Shown here: positions 46,838 through 55,165 of the stretch, one piece after another
Layout of the letters: every line of letters starts with the position of its first letter
Numbering within the stretch: the stretch's first letter is position 1
Assembly: GCF_014534655.1 (NCBI RefSeq)
Contig: NZ_JACVVD010000005.1
Location: 248,001 to 312,000, forward strand
Origin: Paenibacillus sedimenti
Lineage (GTDB): Bacteria; Bacillota; Bacilli; Paenibacillales; NBRC-103111
Length of the DNA: 64,000 nucleotides
Direction of reading: 5' to 3'
The notes under the pieces: model-generated
The model's input: the letters and a program-made list of their open reading frames with translations, nothing else
The model's database searches: none
Told to the model about the DNA's origin: nothing
Translations under genes and position numbers: made by a program

Positions 46838-48067
46838 TTATAAGCCGCCGAACGCCTCAGATTCCGACATCATAATTTGCCAGCCTGTTACCGCATCTAA
46901 ATAAAAGACCGTTTTATTCCCAGCGGGATAGCTGGCTTCAACGACCCAAACGGTATACGTTTCTTTCAAGTTATTTATTTCTATATCCATATTCTCTATG
47001 AGTCGTACGTTCCATATGGCATCCGGATTGTTCTCAAATCGCTTTGCAATTTCCAGTGCCTGATCCTTACTCAGATATGTCTTGGAAGCGGCTTGCTGCG
47101 TAAAATCTTTGGCTTTGAAAACAACGTCTACTTCTTGATTCAATTCATTTAGCGAATATTGTACGCTTTTGTTCTCTTGTTTTTTGGAACTCCCGATGTA
47201 ATATTCAATGGTAACTTGGCGACCTTCTTGGTTAAGAGCAGCAACGGTAATCTCGCTTTGTCCTAATGGACCTTTCAGCAAAACGTATGTTTTGCCATTA
47301 TCATGAAAATACGTTTCCACACCCTCCTCTATGTTCAATTGGGCTTCGACTCGTTTTTTAATTTGATCAGGGATACCATACAATTTTCTTAGTTCGGCGT
47401 GTTCCTTTTGCTTCAATGTTAACGAACGGACCTGGCCCTTTTCACTGTCTGCATTAAAAAATAATTGATAATTCCCGGTTTCGTAATAGAGATACCAGCC
47501 GTTTTCAACATCGTTGATCCCTTCATCCTTTGGCTGACCAATTGCTTTCTTTATTTCATCCACCGTGTATGCGATCGTTTTCCCGCCAACTCGAATAGCA
47601 CCGACACTCTCGCCGGGATTAGAGAAGAAATAATAATAGTCGAACCAGGAATCGTACCGGGTTTGCCAAGATCCTGTTTGATGAGGCTCTCCCCATTTGT
47701 GGTAGACATCTTTTTTACTGGCACCGATCCCGAAATCAATATCTTTTATTTTTCCTTTAGCTGCATTTGAAAGAAAATCTTTATCGATGACCAATTTTTT
47801 ACTCAAGTTTGTATCATTAATGGCTACCGTTTGCGAATCATGATCGTAATTGACGATTTTACCCATGCTTTCAGCAATCCATCTGATGGGGACATAAGCG
47901 TGACCGTTCACATTTAACGTCGTGTATTCCTCGCCGAGTGCTTTGCTTTCACCATTAATCGTGTAATTCGCTTTAAACAAATACGCCTGAATCGTATCCG
48001 ATGCGTAAACAGCTGTTGTTGCAGTCAGACCGATTCCGCAGATGAGACCAAGAATAAACCTTTTCAT
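46838..48067 (-). CDS. Copper-amine-oxidase N-domain (stalk) protein with DUF4309-like and PepSY-like parts
   Basis: 409 residues, exported: signal peptide about residues 1-22 ending in VYAS. Residues 25-90 form the copper amine oxidase N-terminal-like stalk domain (LNVNGHAYVPIRWIAESMG and HDSQTVAI). Residues 95-220 have the DUF4309 look (GIGASKKDVYHKWGEP). The C-terminal 90 residues are PepSY-like (SKDQALEIAKRF and VFYLDAVTGWQI). Such proteins sit in the cell wall of Paenibacillus; a function is not known. It is lower in G+C than the metabolic operons. Confidence 0.75.
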   Translation of the reverse strand: MKRFILGLICGIGLTATTAVYASDTIQAYLFKANYTINGESKALGEEYTTLNVNGHAYVPIRWIAESMGKIVNYDHDSQTVAINDTNLSKKLVIDKDFLSNAAKGKIKDIDFGIGASKKDVYHKWGEPHQTGSWQTRYDSWFDYYYFFSNPGESVGAIRVGGKTIAYTVDEIKKAIGQPKDEGINDVENGWYLYYETGNYQLFFNADSEKGQVRSLTLKQKEHAELRKLYGIPDQIKKRVEAQLNIEEGVETYFHDNGKTYVLLKGPLGQSEITVAALNQEGRQVTIEYYIGSSKKQENKSVQYSLNELNQEVDVVFKAKDFTQQAASKTYLSKDQALEIAKRFENNPDAIWNVRLIENMDIEINNLKETYTVWVVEASYPAGNKTVFYLDAVTGWQIMMSESEAFGGL

Positions 48068-48141
48068 TCACACCACTCCAATATTCCATTATTATCCATT
48101 AGACGCGGCTTACATGAAGTAAGTTTCTAGGGTTCGGAAAT

Positions 48142-48184
48142 AAAAAAACTCGATCCAACTGGCAACGCCAGGCAGATCAAGTTT
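48142..48184 (-). terminator. Terminator of the DeoR gene
   Basis: On the minus strand AAACTTGATCTGCCTGG and CCAGTTGGATCGAGTTT pair with one bulge region; seven T follow. Confidence 0.8.
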
Positions 48185-48202
48185 ATTTGTGCATGTATTT
48201 GA

Positions 48203-48958
48203 TTACAAGAATGGCACGCCTGCTTCTTTAAAAGCGTGCATCATTTCCGGTGTAATCGACGAATCGCTGATGATACCGGCTGTTTCCTGCACTTCGCCAA
48301 TGACGAATAAGGAGCTGCGGCTGAATTTGGAGTGATCCGCCACGAGGTACGTTTCCATAGATCGTTTCATCATACAGCGGTTCGTTTCCGCTTCAAGTTC
48401 GTTGTAAATCATCATGCCACGGGATAAGGAAACGCCATCTACACCTAAGAAGGTTTTACGAATGCTTAGATTCTCAAGTGTTGCGTTAGCGAGCGGTCCG
48501 GAAAGCTCGAAGGTCTGGGTGCGGATGACCCCGCCGGTCACGATGAGCTGAAGTCCTGGCGTCCCGATCAGTTCGTAAGCAATATTGACAGCATTCGTAA
48601 TGACGGTTAAGTTTTTGAATTGATTCAGCTTTTTGGCGATGAAAGTCGTTGTCGTACCGCCGGTCAAACCGATGATGTCGCCGTCTTCGATGTAGCGCAG
48701 AGCCTTTTCGGCAATTTCTTTCTTTTCCTCCGTATAGAGGTCCATTTTATTGAAAAAGGGGACTTCGACCTTCAAGCTTTCCAGAACGGCGCCGCCGAAT
48801 GTACGGATACAGCGCTTTTCCTGCTCAAGAATCTCCAGGTCTCGTCTAGCCGTTGCTTCCGATACAGCGAATTGCTGTACGATATCGGTTAAGGCAATAG
48901 AGCCTTTGTCTTTAATAACCTGCATAATCGCATCTCTGCGCACATCTGTCTTTCCCAT
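48203..48958 (-). CDS. DeoR family transcriptional regulator
   Basis: 251 residues, cytosolic. The N-terminal DeoR winged helix has RRDAIMQVIKDKGSIALTDI and FAVSEATARRDLEIL, then the sugar-phosphate-binding DeoR domain (GLTGGTTTTFIAKKL; NAVNIAYEL; GVSLSRGM; VADHSKFSRSSLFVIG). It resembles GlpR, AgaR or IolR regulators and so should respond to a phosphorylated sugar. GGAGGAT precedes the ATG. Two copies of an 11-base palindrome lie upstream. No target operon is adjacent; a link to the iol genes is possible but unsupported. Confidence 0.9.
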   Translation of the reverse strand: MGKTDVRRDAIMQVIKDKGSIALTDIVQQFAVSEATARRDLEILEQEKRCIRTFGGAVLESLKVEVPFFNKMDLYTEEKKEIAEKALRYIEDGDIIGLTGGTTTTFIAKKLNQFKNLTVITNAVNIAYELIGTPGLQLIVTGGVIRTQTFELSGPLANATLENLSIRKTFLGVDGVSLSRGMMIYNELEAETNRCMMKRSMETYLVADHSKFSRSSLFVIGEVQETAGIISDSSITPEMMHAFKEAGVPFL

Positions 48959-48997
48959 GGATCCTCCTAAGAGCTTTCCGAAAGGAAAGCTTGCATC

Positions 48998-49053
48998 GTA
49001 AGCGTTACTGGGCTTTGCTTTGGCAAAACCGGAAATCCTTGGATAACGCTTAC
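48998..49053 (-). promoter_or_regulatory. Paired palindromes upstream of the DeoR gene
   Basis: GTAAGCGTTAC (48998-49008) and TAACGCTTAC (49044-49053; preceded by A rather than G) are the same near-palindrome in opposite readings, 46 bases apart, just before the DeoR start. They fit an autoregulatory operator pair. Confidence 0.45.
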
Positions 49054-49084
49054 TCGTATCTTATCATGTCCATGGATATATAGT

Positions 49085-50083
49085 CTATCTGCTTAGTGCT
49101 TTATCGAGAGGAGCAATGATCCGATAATGACCGCGGAGCGGCTTATAGCCGAGTCGGTGATTAATCGATAGGATCGGTTTATTCAAAGAATCGTTATCGG
49201 TACGCACATATCGAGCGTTAAGTCGTTTGGCCAATTGGGCGGCTTGTATCTTTAATGCAGTACCAATCTTTTTTCCACGGTATGTTTTGCGAACGCCTGT
49301 ATACTCATGGTACATGCCTTGTGTCCGAGTATTATACAACAAATGTGTTACGCCGATAAATTCGTCATCATGCACAGCAATAAGAACCAGATCTGGCTGA
49401 TATCCATCGACATTCAAATACCATTTACGCCATTCCGTGAAATCAGGCACATCCCCTAGATAGCCAGGAATATCCACTAAGGTATGTTTATACAACTCGT
49501 AGAGCTTGTGTTCACTCTCTTCACCCGGTTGATCGGCAAGCGTAATGAAGCGGAACCCTTCGGATTGTATTTGAAGTAAAAGATCCAAACCCAACTGATC
49601 ATCGTAAGATGCGATTTCAAGAACAGATTGAAAGGAACGACGCTCGATCGTGAATCCTCTTTGTTTTACAAAACGAAGGGCGTCTGCGTCATCATCCCAT
49701 AGCTCTGATACAAGTGTAGCTGCGCCAAGTGATGAGCCCCATTGCGCAACATGCTGCAAAAGGGCATGACCAACGCCTTGCTTGCGATATTTTGTATCCA
49801 CAACTAACGTGTTGCAAAGATAACCCGGCTCTGTCCAAGGCGCTCGCCATGACCATGCATACCCGATGACATCCCCTTGTTCATTCGTTGCTACTAGTCG
49901 TTCCCGATCGTAGCCTTGAAGCAATCCCTTTTCATCTGTCCAAGTACGGCCGATTTCATATAACTTATCGTCGCTCTCTTTGAGTTTCTCAGCCGTGGTT
50001 GGCTCTGACCAGAACTGGTTCAACACTTTCGCGATGGCTTCATAATCCTCTGGCAATTGTAAAGGACGAAATTGAAAATCCAT
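49085..50083 (-). CDS. Double-domain GNAT N-acetyltransferase
   Basis: 332 residues, cytosolic. Two GNAT domains: the first has the acetyl-CoA-binding motif VVDTKYRKQGVGHALLQHV near residues 95-115, the second TGVRKTYRGKKIGTALKIQ near 270-290, followed by RTDNDSLNKPILSINHRLGY, which is a common ending of this family. The acceptor is unknown. ATG 50083 has GGAG 9 bases upstream; an ATG at 50122 has no site. It is the only gene of its transcript. Confidence 0.85.
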   Translation of the reverse strand: MDFQFRPLQLPEDYEAIAKVLNQFWSEPTTAEKLKESDDKLYEIGRTWTDEKGLLQGYDRERLVATNEQGDVIGYAWSWRAPWTEPGYLCNTLVVDTKYRKQGVGHALLQHVAQWGSSLGAATLVSELWDDDADALRFVKQRGFTIERRSFQSVLEIASYDDQLGLDLLLQIQSEGFRFITLADQPGEESEHKLYELYKHTLVDIPGYLGDVPDFTEWRKWYLNVDGYQPDLVLIAVHDDEFIGVTHLLYNTRTQGMYHEYTGVRKTYRGKKIGTALKIQAAQLAKRLNARYVRTDNDSLNKPILSINHRLGYKPLRGHYRIIAPLDKALSR

Positions 50084-50211
50084 ATTAGCACTCTCCATTT
50101 TTCCAATATATGGTTTACACATGTAGTCATCATGTCATACTTCAGCAGAGGAATGGTATGGAGAGTTTAGGTATAGACAAAAATGCCTTATGGAATAGAA
50201 TATAATATTCC

Positions 50212-50241
50212 TTGACAGGAATATTCCTTAGATGGTATATT
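50212..50241 (+). promoter_or_regulatory. Promoter with operator palindrome upstream of arsR-type gene
   Basis: TTGACA (50212-50217), an 18-base spacer and TATATT (50236-50241). The palindrome GGAATATTCC (50218-50227) fills the spacer next to the -35, and AATATTCCTT is repeated at 50204 and 50220. This is a likely autorepression site. Confidence 0.6.
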
Positions 50242-50294
50242 ATAAATGTGAGTACGGTATACGGTAACTATCAAATGAAACGAGGTGGCCTGAT

Positions 50295-50378
50295 ATGACT
50301 GGAAATGGAAGAAGATGCTACGCCGTACCCTATGTGAACACTCGATTCATTAAAGGAACATGCGAATTATGGATATAA
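50295..50378 (+). CDS. Possible 27-codon leader ORF overlapping the ArsR start
   Basis: ATG 50295 has GAGGTGG 7 bases upstream. It encodes MTGNGRRCYAVPYVNTRFIK and seven more residues, and stops at 50376-50378, inside the start region of the ArsR gene. It may couple translation. It is short and has no recognisable sequence, so chance is possible. Confidence 0.3.
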   Translation: MTGNGRRCYAVPYVNTRFIKGTCELWI

Positions 50379-50698
50379 CGACATTTAGCGCACTGGCCGA
50401 ACCCACCCGCTTACGCATTGTGGAGCTCCTGCTCGACGGTCCTTTGACCGTAGGGGATATCGCCGATCGGCTTGGACTCCGCCAGCCTCAAGCCTCGAAG
50501 CATCTGCGTGTCCTGCTGGAGGCCGGGCTAGTCGAGGTGCAAGCTGAAGCTAATCGCCGGAACTATAAGCTCCGATTGGAGCCGTTCCAAGCACTTGACG
50601 CTTGGCTTGAAACCTACAGAGGTGTCTGGGATGAACGACTCGACGCTCTGGATCATTACTTGCAGAAGCTGCGAACCAAAGAAAACAAACAAAACTAA
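50369..50698 (+). CDS. ArsR family transcriptional regulator
   Basis: 109 residues, a winged helix-turn-helix repressor: FSALAEPTRLRIVELLLDGPLTVGDIADRLG and RQPQASKHLRVLLEAGLVEV. No metal-binding Cys pair is seen (compare ELCVCDL in ArsR), so it is the SRPBCC-associated subtype. AAAGGA is 2 bases before ATG 50360 and 11 before ATG 50369; the start may be either. It is followed by an SRPBCC protein, a very common pair in Bacillales. Confidence 0.9.
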   Translation: MDITTFSALAEPTRLRIVELLLDGPLTVGDIADRLGLRQPQASKHLRVLLEAGLVEVQAEANRRNYKLRLEPFQALDAWLETYRGVWDERLDALDHYLQKLRTKENKQN

Positions 50699-50717
50699 AT
50701 TTCAGGAGGAATTTTCA

Positions 50718-51227
50718 ATGTCGAACCAAATGATTACTAAGGTAGAAGGTCAGGAACTTATTCTGGAGCGTGTCTTTGATGCGCCGCGCGAGCTTGTATT
50801 CAAAGCGTTCTCCGAGGCTGAGCATCTGAAGCACTGGTGGGGGCCTCGCGGATGGACGCTTACGGTTTGCAACGTCGATTTCCGTCCGGGAGGCATCTGG
50901 CATTACTGCATGAAGTGCATCGATGAGAAACAAGGGGACTTTTTCGGAATGGAGTCTTGGGGCAAAGCGGTCTACCGGGAAATCGTAGAGCCGGAGAAGA
51001 TAGCCTTCGTCGATTATTTCTCGGATGCACAAGGCAATGAAGCGGAAGGGATGCCATCTTCGCAGGTTACGATAACTTTTGAAGAGTACGAAGGCAAGAC
51101 GAAGCTCATCAATCGGGGTAAATACGCTTCGGCCGAAGCGCTCAAAGCCGTCTTGGATATGGGGATGGAGCAGGGAATTAGCGAAACTTGGGATCGTCTT
51201 GACGAGCACCTGCAATCCATTCAATAA
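50718..51227 (+). CDS. SRPBCC domain protein (AHSA1-like)
   Basis: 169 residues, one START-like SRPBCC/AHSA1 domain: LILERVFDAPRELVFKAFSEAEHLKHWWGPRGWT at the N-terminal, DFRPGGIWHYCM, and the C-terminal helix MEQGISETWDRLDEHL. AGGAGGA lies 7 bases before ATG 50718. Members bind small hydrophobic ligands; the exact role is unknown. Its operon mate is the ArsR regulator 19 bases upstream. Confidence 0.9.
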   Translation: MSNQMITKVEGQELILERVFDAPRELVFKAFSEAEHLKHWWGPRGWTLTVCNVDFRPGGIWHYCMKCIDEKQGDFFGMESWGKAVYREIVEPEKIAFVDYFSDAQGNEAEGMPSSQVTITFEEYEGKTKLINRGKYASAEALKAVLDMGMEQGISETWDRLDEHLQSIQ

Positions 51228-51286
51228 CCTCAAGCCAAGTCAGGCACAATCGATCAGGAGCTTTCCTGATGCCTTTGCAAACAAAG

Positions 51287-51311
51287 AAGACCACCGCGGG
51301 GTGGTCTTTCT
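51287..51311. terminator. Terminator between convergent genes
   Basis: AAGACCACC (51287-51295) pairs with GGTGGTCTT (51300-51308). T runs are short on both sides, so its strength is moderate; it serves the SRPBCC gene and perhaps the convergent reductase. Confidence 0.6.
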
Positions 51312-51315
51312 ACGT

Positions 51316-52260
51316 CTATACCGTTGCTTCGGCCAAGTCAAGCCAAGCAAGCTCCCCCGCAGTCAGCTTCAGTTGTGCGCCCACGTAGCACGATTTCATC
51401 TCCGCTTCGCTGCGCGGACCGATGAGCGCGCCGGTCGGGAACGGCTGATTCAGCACATAGGCCAGCGCGATCTGGATGGCGCTGACGCCTTTCTCTTGCG
51501 CCAGCTGTTCGGCGCGGCGCAGCCGCGTCCAGTTGGCGTCGCTGTAGAAGACGCGGACAAGATCCGCGTTCTCACGGTTCTCCGGCGTAAACCGCCCGCT
51601 AAAAAATCCTCTTGCTTGAGCAGACCAGGACAGCAGCGGCAGCTGTGTTGCTGCGTACCATTCAAGCGCATCGCTATCAGCCGAAACGCAGCCGGGCCAG
51701 AACGGTTCATTCGCTTTGGCGAGGCTCAGGTTGGGGCTGCTGAAGCTGAAGCCAATCAGACCGTTCCGCTCCGCATAGTCGGCTGCTTCTTGAAGTCGCT
51801 GGTGCGTCCAGTTGGAAGCGCCGAATGTGCGAATTCTTCCGGCTTCCACCTGCTCGTTGAGCGCTTCCACGATAGCGCCGACCGGAACGGACGGGTCATC
51901 GCGGTGCAGGGCATACAGATCAACATATTCGGTGCGAAGGCGCTCCAGGCTTGTGAGCAGGTCGCTGTGAATCGCTTCCCTGTTTACGCGTGGACCATTA
52001 GCGTCATGATGCGCGCCTTTTGTAAAAATGTTCATGACTTCCCGATTTCCGTTTTCGTCCAGCCACTTGCCGATGGCTTGTTCGCTTTCACCGCCGCAGT
52101 AAATGAAGGCTGTGTCAATTGTATTCCCGCCAATTGATAAATAATGTTCAAGGATACTGCTGACTTCTTCAGGGTTATCCAGTCTGAAAAAATCAGAACC
52201 CATAATCAGTTGGGAAACAGGCTTATCTAGTCCTTTGATTTGAATATGCTTCATGTTCAC
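51316..52260 (-). CDS. Aldo/keto reductase
   Basis: 314 residues, cytosolic NADPH-dependent TIM-barrel oxidoreductase. Motifs: IDTAFIYCGGESEQAIGKWL (catalytic Asp and Tyr), KGAHHDANGPRVNREAI, TEYVDLYALHRDDPSVP with the catalytic His, and FGASNWTHQRLQEA. Close relatives are YcsN/IolS-type reductases. It lies 16 bases downstream of a Gfo/Idh oxidoreductase gene, so both probably belong to one sugar-metabolising transcript. The substrate is unknown. Confidence 0.9.
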   Translation of the reverse strand: MNMKHIQIKGLDKPVSQLIMGSDFFRLDNPEEVSSILEHYLSIGGNTIDTAFIYCGGESEQAIGKWLDENGNREVMNIFTKGAHHDANGPRVNREAIHSDLLTSLERLRTEYVDLYALHRDDPSVPVGAIVEALNEQVEAGRIRTFGASNWTHQRLQEAADYAERNGLIGFSFSSPNLSLAKANEPFWPGCVSADSDALEWYAATQLPLLSWSAQARGFFSGRFTPENRENADLVRVFYSDANWTRLRRAEQLAQEKGVSAIQIALAYVLNQPFPTGALIGPRSEAEMKSCYVGAQLKLTAGELAWLDLAEATV

Positions 52261-52276
52261 TCCAGCCTTTCGCTAA

Positions 52277-53278
52277 TTATTGTTTAATAATGATTCGGGA
52301 CCGTTCTCTTGCGGATTGCAGGCAAGCGTCAATGACCTTCATATTGTTAACGGCGTCCCTCGGGGCAAAGCGCAGCGGTTTCTCTCCCCAAGCGGCATAT
52401 GCCAGATCGTCTGCCTGAAGGGCGTACTGATTCAAATAAGGGACTTTCTCTTCGCGTCGTCCCTCCGCTGTGTATACGATGAAATGCCCGCTTTCTTCCG
52501 TTGGCGTTACAAATGCAGACGGCACTTCAATCCGTCCAAGCGTTCCCAGCACTTCTACCGTATTGCGGAAATTAGCCCACATGCCGCAGTCGAACGTCAA
52601 CGCGACGCTGCCGCTGAATTCAACCAGGCCGGACATCATCATGTCAACGTCATCATGCTCCGGAGAGAAGAACGCATGGGTGGTTACCGCTTCCGGTTCT
52701 CTGCCAAGCAGCAGTCGCGCCGCGCTGATCGGATAGCAGCCTACGTCATACACCGAGCCGCCGCCCCATTCTTTGACAAAACGGACATTTTTGGCATCTC
52801 CCGGATTATTAAATGTAAATGTGCCGTGAATACCGCGAACGTCGCCGATTTCCCCTGATGCGATAATTTCCTTCATGCGTTCGTAACGAGGGTGGTGGCG
52901 GTACATGAATGCTTCCGCGAACAGAACGCCGGCTGACTCGCAAGCGGCTACCATTTCCTCGACTTCAACGGTGGTAAGCGCTGCAGGTTTCTCGCAAAGG
53001 ACGTGTTTGCCGGCCTGAGCAGCGCGTATCGTCCATTCTTTATGCAGATGATTGGGCAGCGGAATATATACGGCATCGATATTCGGATCGGCGATAAGTT
53101 CTTCGTAGCTGCCGTAAGCTGTTGGGATATCTAACTGAGCGGCGGTTTCCTGCGATTTCTGCAAATTCCGGCTGGCAATAGCCGTTACAACACCCGTTTC
53201 AGACTTTTGGATACCTGGGATACAAGCTCGAATCGCAATTCCTGCACAACCCAGAATTCCCCAGCGAAGCTTTGTCAT
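52277..53278 (-). CDS. Gfo/Idh/MocA family oxidoreductase
   Basis: 333 residues, NAD(P)-dependent sugar dehydrogenase fold. WGILGCAGIAIRACIPGI is the Rossmann motif, VLCEKPAALTTVEVEE has the conserved Lys, FAEAFMYRHHPRYERM and GGGSVYDVGCYPISAARLLLG are the following family signatures. The start is ATG 53278 with AGGAG 11 bases upstream; a TTG at 53290 is too near the site. It is divergent from an AraC regulator over 134 bases, which probably controls it. Substrate unknown. Confidence 0.9.
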   Translation of the reverse strand: MTKLRWGILGCAGIAIRACIPGIQKSETGVVTAIASRNLQKSQETAAQLDIPTAYGSYEELIADPNIDAVYIPLPNHLHKEWTIRAAQAGKHVLCEKPAALTTVEVEEMVAACESAGVLFAEAFMYRHHPRYERMKEIIASGEIGDVRGIHGTFTFNNPGDAKNVRFVKEWGGGSVYDVGCYPISAARLLLGREPEAVTTHAFFSPEHDDVDMMMSGLVEFSGSVALTFDCGMWANFRNTVEVLGTLGRIEVPSAFVTPTEESGHFIVYTAEGRREEKVPYLNQYALQADDLAYAAWGEKPLRFAPRDAVNNMKVIDACLQSARERSRIIIKQ

Positions 53279-53412
53279 AGCGATCAACACTCCTGTTATG
53301 AATAAATTTATAACGCTTTATTGTCATTATAAAACTGATTATTTAAAATGAATATGATAATATATTGTACCTGATATCGGAATATTGTCATTTCGAGACT
53401 GGAGGGAGTGCC

Positions 53413-54261
53413 ATGATAAGACATGTGATGCTGCCTACGCTGCAGCAATCATCTTACTTTATTTTTCCGGAGTCCGTGGGTTGGTACTACAACACTCCGA
53501 CACATGGCGTTGATCGGGCGGAAGGGCAATGGACGACCTACAGCCTGCATTTTATCATCTCAGGCAAAGGGTATGTGGAGCTTGACGGCATGCAGCATAT
53601 GCTGCAAAAGGGAGACGCTTTTTTGTATTTCCCGCATCAGAAGCAGAAGTACTACAGCAGTAAAGATGACCCTTGGGACGTGCGGTGGGTGCATTTTTAC
53701 GGCGATCAATTGAAAGAGTTTTTGCTGGAAAAAGGGTTCTTGCGCAATCTGTGGACACTGAAGCGTTGGAGTGAGCTGGAGCAAGCGTTCCATGAGCTGT
53801 TGCTGGAGGCGGAGGCGAATAATATTCTTCGTACGACGAAGTTGACGACTTTGACGTACATGATTCTAAGCGAATTCATGAGCTATGCGGCACCGTTAAC
53901 CGGGAATCGGGGAATGGAATCGGTTGACCGGATTCTCGCCTTGCTCCCCTCCATGCAGCAAAAGGCCTGCGAGCCGTTCGTTCTTGAGGAGTGGGCCGAA
54001 CAGGCTGGCGTGAGTCCCTACTACTTCTGCAAATTGTTCCGCAAAGCGATGTCGATGACGCCGCTCTCTTTTGTTACGCTGTGCCGCATGCAGTATGCCA
54101 AACAACGGTTGATTGAGAAAGAGACCTTGCATGTAAAAGTGATTGCAAAGGAAGCAGGGTATGAAAGCGCCAGCTACTTTAACCAGCGCTTTCATGAGCA
54201 TGAAGGGATGACGCCGAGCGAATATCGCAGCATGTATGCGTCGAAGGGTTATTTGGAATAG
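53413..54261 (+). CDS. AraC family regulator with N-terminal cupin
   Basis: 282 residues, cytosolic. Residues 15-150 are a cupin-type sugar-binding domain (LHFIISGKGYVELDG; KGDAFLYFPHQKQKYYS). The C-terminal 100 residues are an AraC domain (FVLEEWAEQAGVSPYYFCKLF; VKVIAKEAGYESASYFNQRF). GGAGGGAG lies 5 bases before ATG 53413. It is divergent from the Gfo/Idh gene and the likely activator of that transcript. Its last 13 bases overlap the end of the convergent glycosyltransferase gene. Confidence 0.92.
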   Translation: MIRHVMLPTLQQSSYFIFPESVGWYYNTPTHGVDRAEGQWTTYSLHFIISGKGYVELDGMQHMLQKGDAFLYFPHQKQKYYSSKDDPWDVRWVHFYGDQLKEFLLEKGFLRNLWTLKRWSELEQAFHELLLEAEANNILRTTKLTTLTYMILSEFMSYAAPLTGNRGMESVDRILALLPSMQQKACEPFVLEEWAEQAGVSPYYFCKLFRKAMSMTPLSFVTLCRMQYAKQRLIEKETLHVKVIAKEAGYESASYFNQRFHEHEGMTPSEYRSMYASKGYLE

Positions 54262-55061
54262 CGTGAGCGGATAGGCTCCCCGTCCCATAGTATTTCTGTA
54301 GCTGCCCTGCGGCTTTTCACCTCCGGTTCTTCAAGAAGGAGGAAGAAGTTCTTGGTCGGCAGCTCGCCGAGCTGGTGTTTGGCCGATAGCTTGTCCAAAT
54401 AAGGGCGCATATCGTTCAATTGCCCGGACATATTGCCGCCTTGCCGGGAGAACGCGTAGAGCACGCTTGCCACGCGAGCGCGTTTGACGCGGTAACGTTC
54501 AGCGGCTCTCAAGAAGAAGTCCCAGTCCCAGTAATGGAACACTTCAGTGTCAAAAGGTCCTAAACTGTCAAGCAGCTCTGGGCGAAACAAGCACCCGGAA
54601 GCGTGGAAGGTGGAGAACTTCCGCATCGCAGGTACATCGAATTCATAAGCGAAGACGAATCTATCCGTAGGTTTTCGCATTCCCTGATCGATGACGTAAT
54701 CGAAAATTTCGACGTCCGCGTAGACGAGATCATAGCCTTCAATCTCTTGAAGCATACGCTCGACGTGAATCGGAAGGAGCATATCGTCGTCGTCGCAGAG
54801 CATGATGAAATCGCCTCGGACCTCTTGCAGCCCGCGGTTTCTGGCGTGAACGTGCTTCAGATTTTGCGGCATGTTCACGATTTGGATGCGAAGTTCCGGG
54901 TATAACTCAGCAATGAAATCGACAGACGGCCCAAAGTCGTTGACGATGATGATTTGCAGGTTTTGGTATGTTTGACGCGATAAGGATTCTACAAGTTCAC
55001 TGAGCTCTAGCGGACGATTATATGTAGGGATAATGACAGAAATGAGCGGTTGATTGGACAT
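54249..55061 (-). CDS. Glycosyltransferase family 2
   Basis: 270 residues, GT-A fold. ISVIIPTYNRPLELSELVESL begins the nucleotide-sugar domain; NRGLQEVRGDFIMLCDDDDMLLP contains the metal-binding Asp cluster; FHASGCLFRPELLDSLGPFD and HYWDWDFFLRAAERY are the acceptor-side motifs. It has no membrane helices. ATG 55061 has GAGGAGG 11 bases upstream. It is divergent from a HAD-domain protein often found with glycosyltransferases, so a surface polysaccharide is the likely product (inference). Confidence 0.9.
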   Translation of the reverse strand: MSNQPLISVIIPTYNRPLELSELVESLSRQTYQNLQIIIVNDFGPSVDFIAELYPELRIQIVNMPQNLKHVHARNRGLQEVRGDFIMLCDDDDMLLPIHVERMLQEIEGYDLVYADVEIFDYVIDQGMRKPTDRFVFAYEFDVPAMRKFSTFHASGCLFRPELLDSLGPFDTEVFHYWDWDFFLRAAERYRVKRARVASVLYAFSRQGGNMSGQLNDMRPYLDKLSAKHQLGELPTKNFFLLLEEPEVKSRRAATEILWDGEPIRSRYSK

Positions 55062-55165
55062 AAATGGTAGCGCCTCCTCATGAATTCTATTATAGTTCAA
55101 GCATACAGATTTTTTTAATTTCCACAATAACAAGCTTTGTTCAATCAAATCTAAGGAGGTTCGTC

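Noticed and set aside
48203..48958. DeoR gene as IolR, repressor of the inositol operon
   Set aside because: It lies 20 kb away, its upstream motif differs from the iol sites, and a LacI gene sits at the operon end; the link is not supported.
51079..52137. 352-codon plus-strand frame across the SRPBCC gene end and the reductase
   Set aside because: It runs through a terminator and opposite a clear aldo/keto reductase; composition is Arg/Cys-rich shadow sequence.
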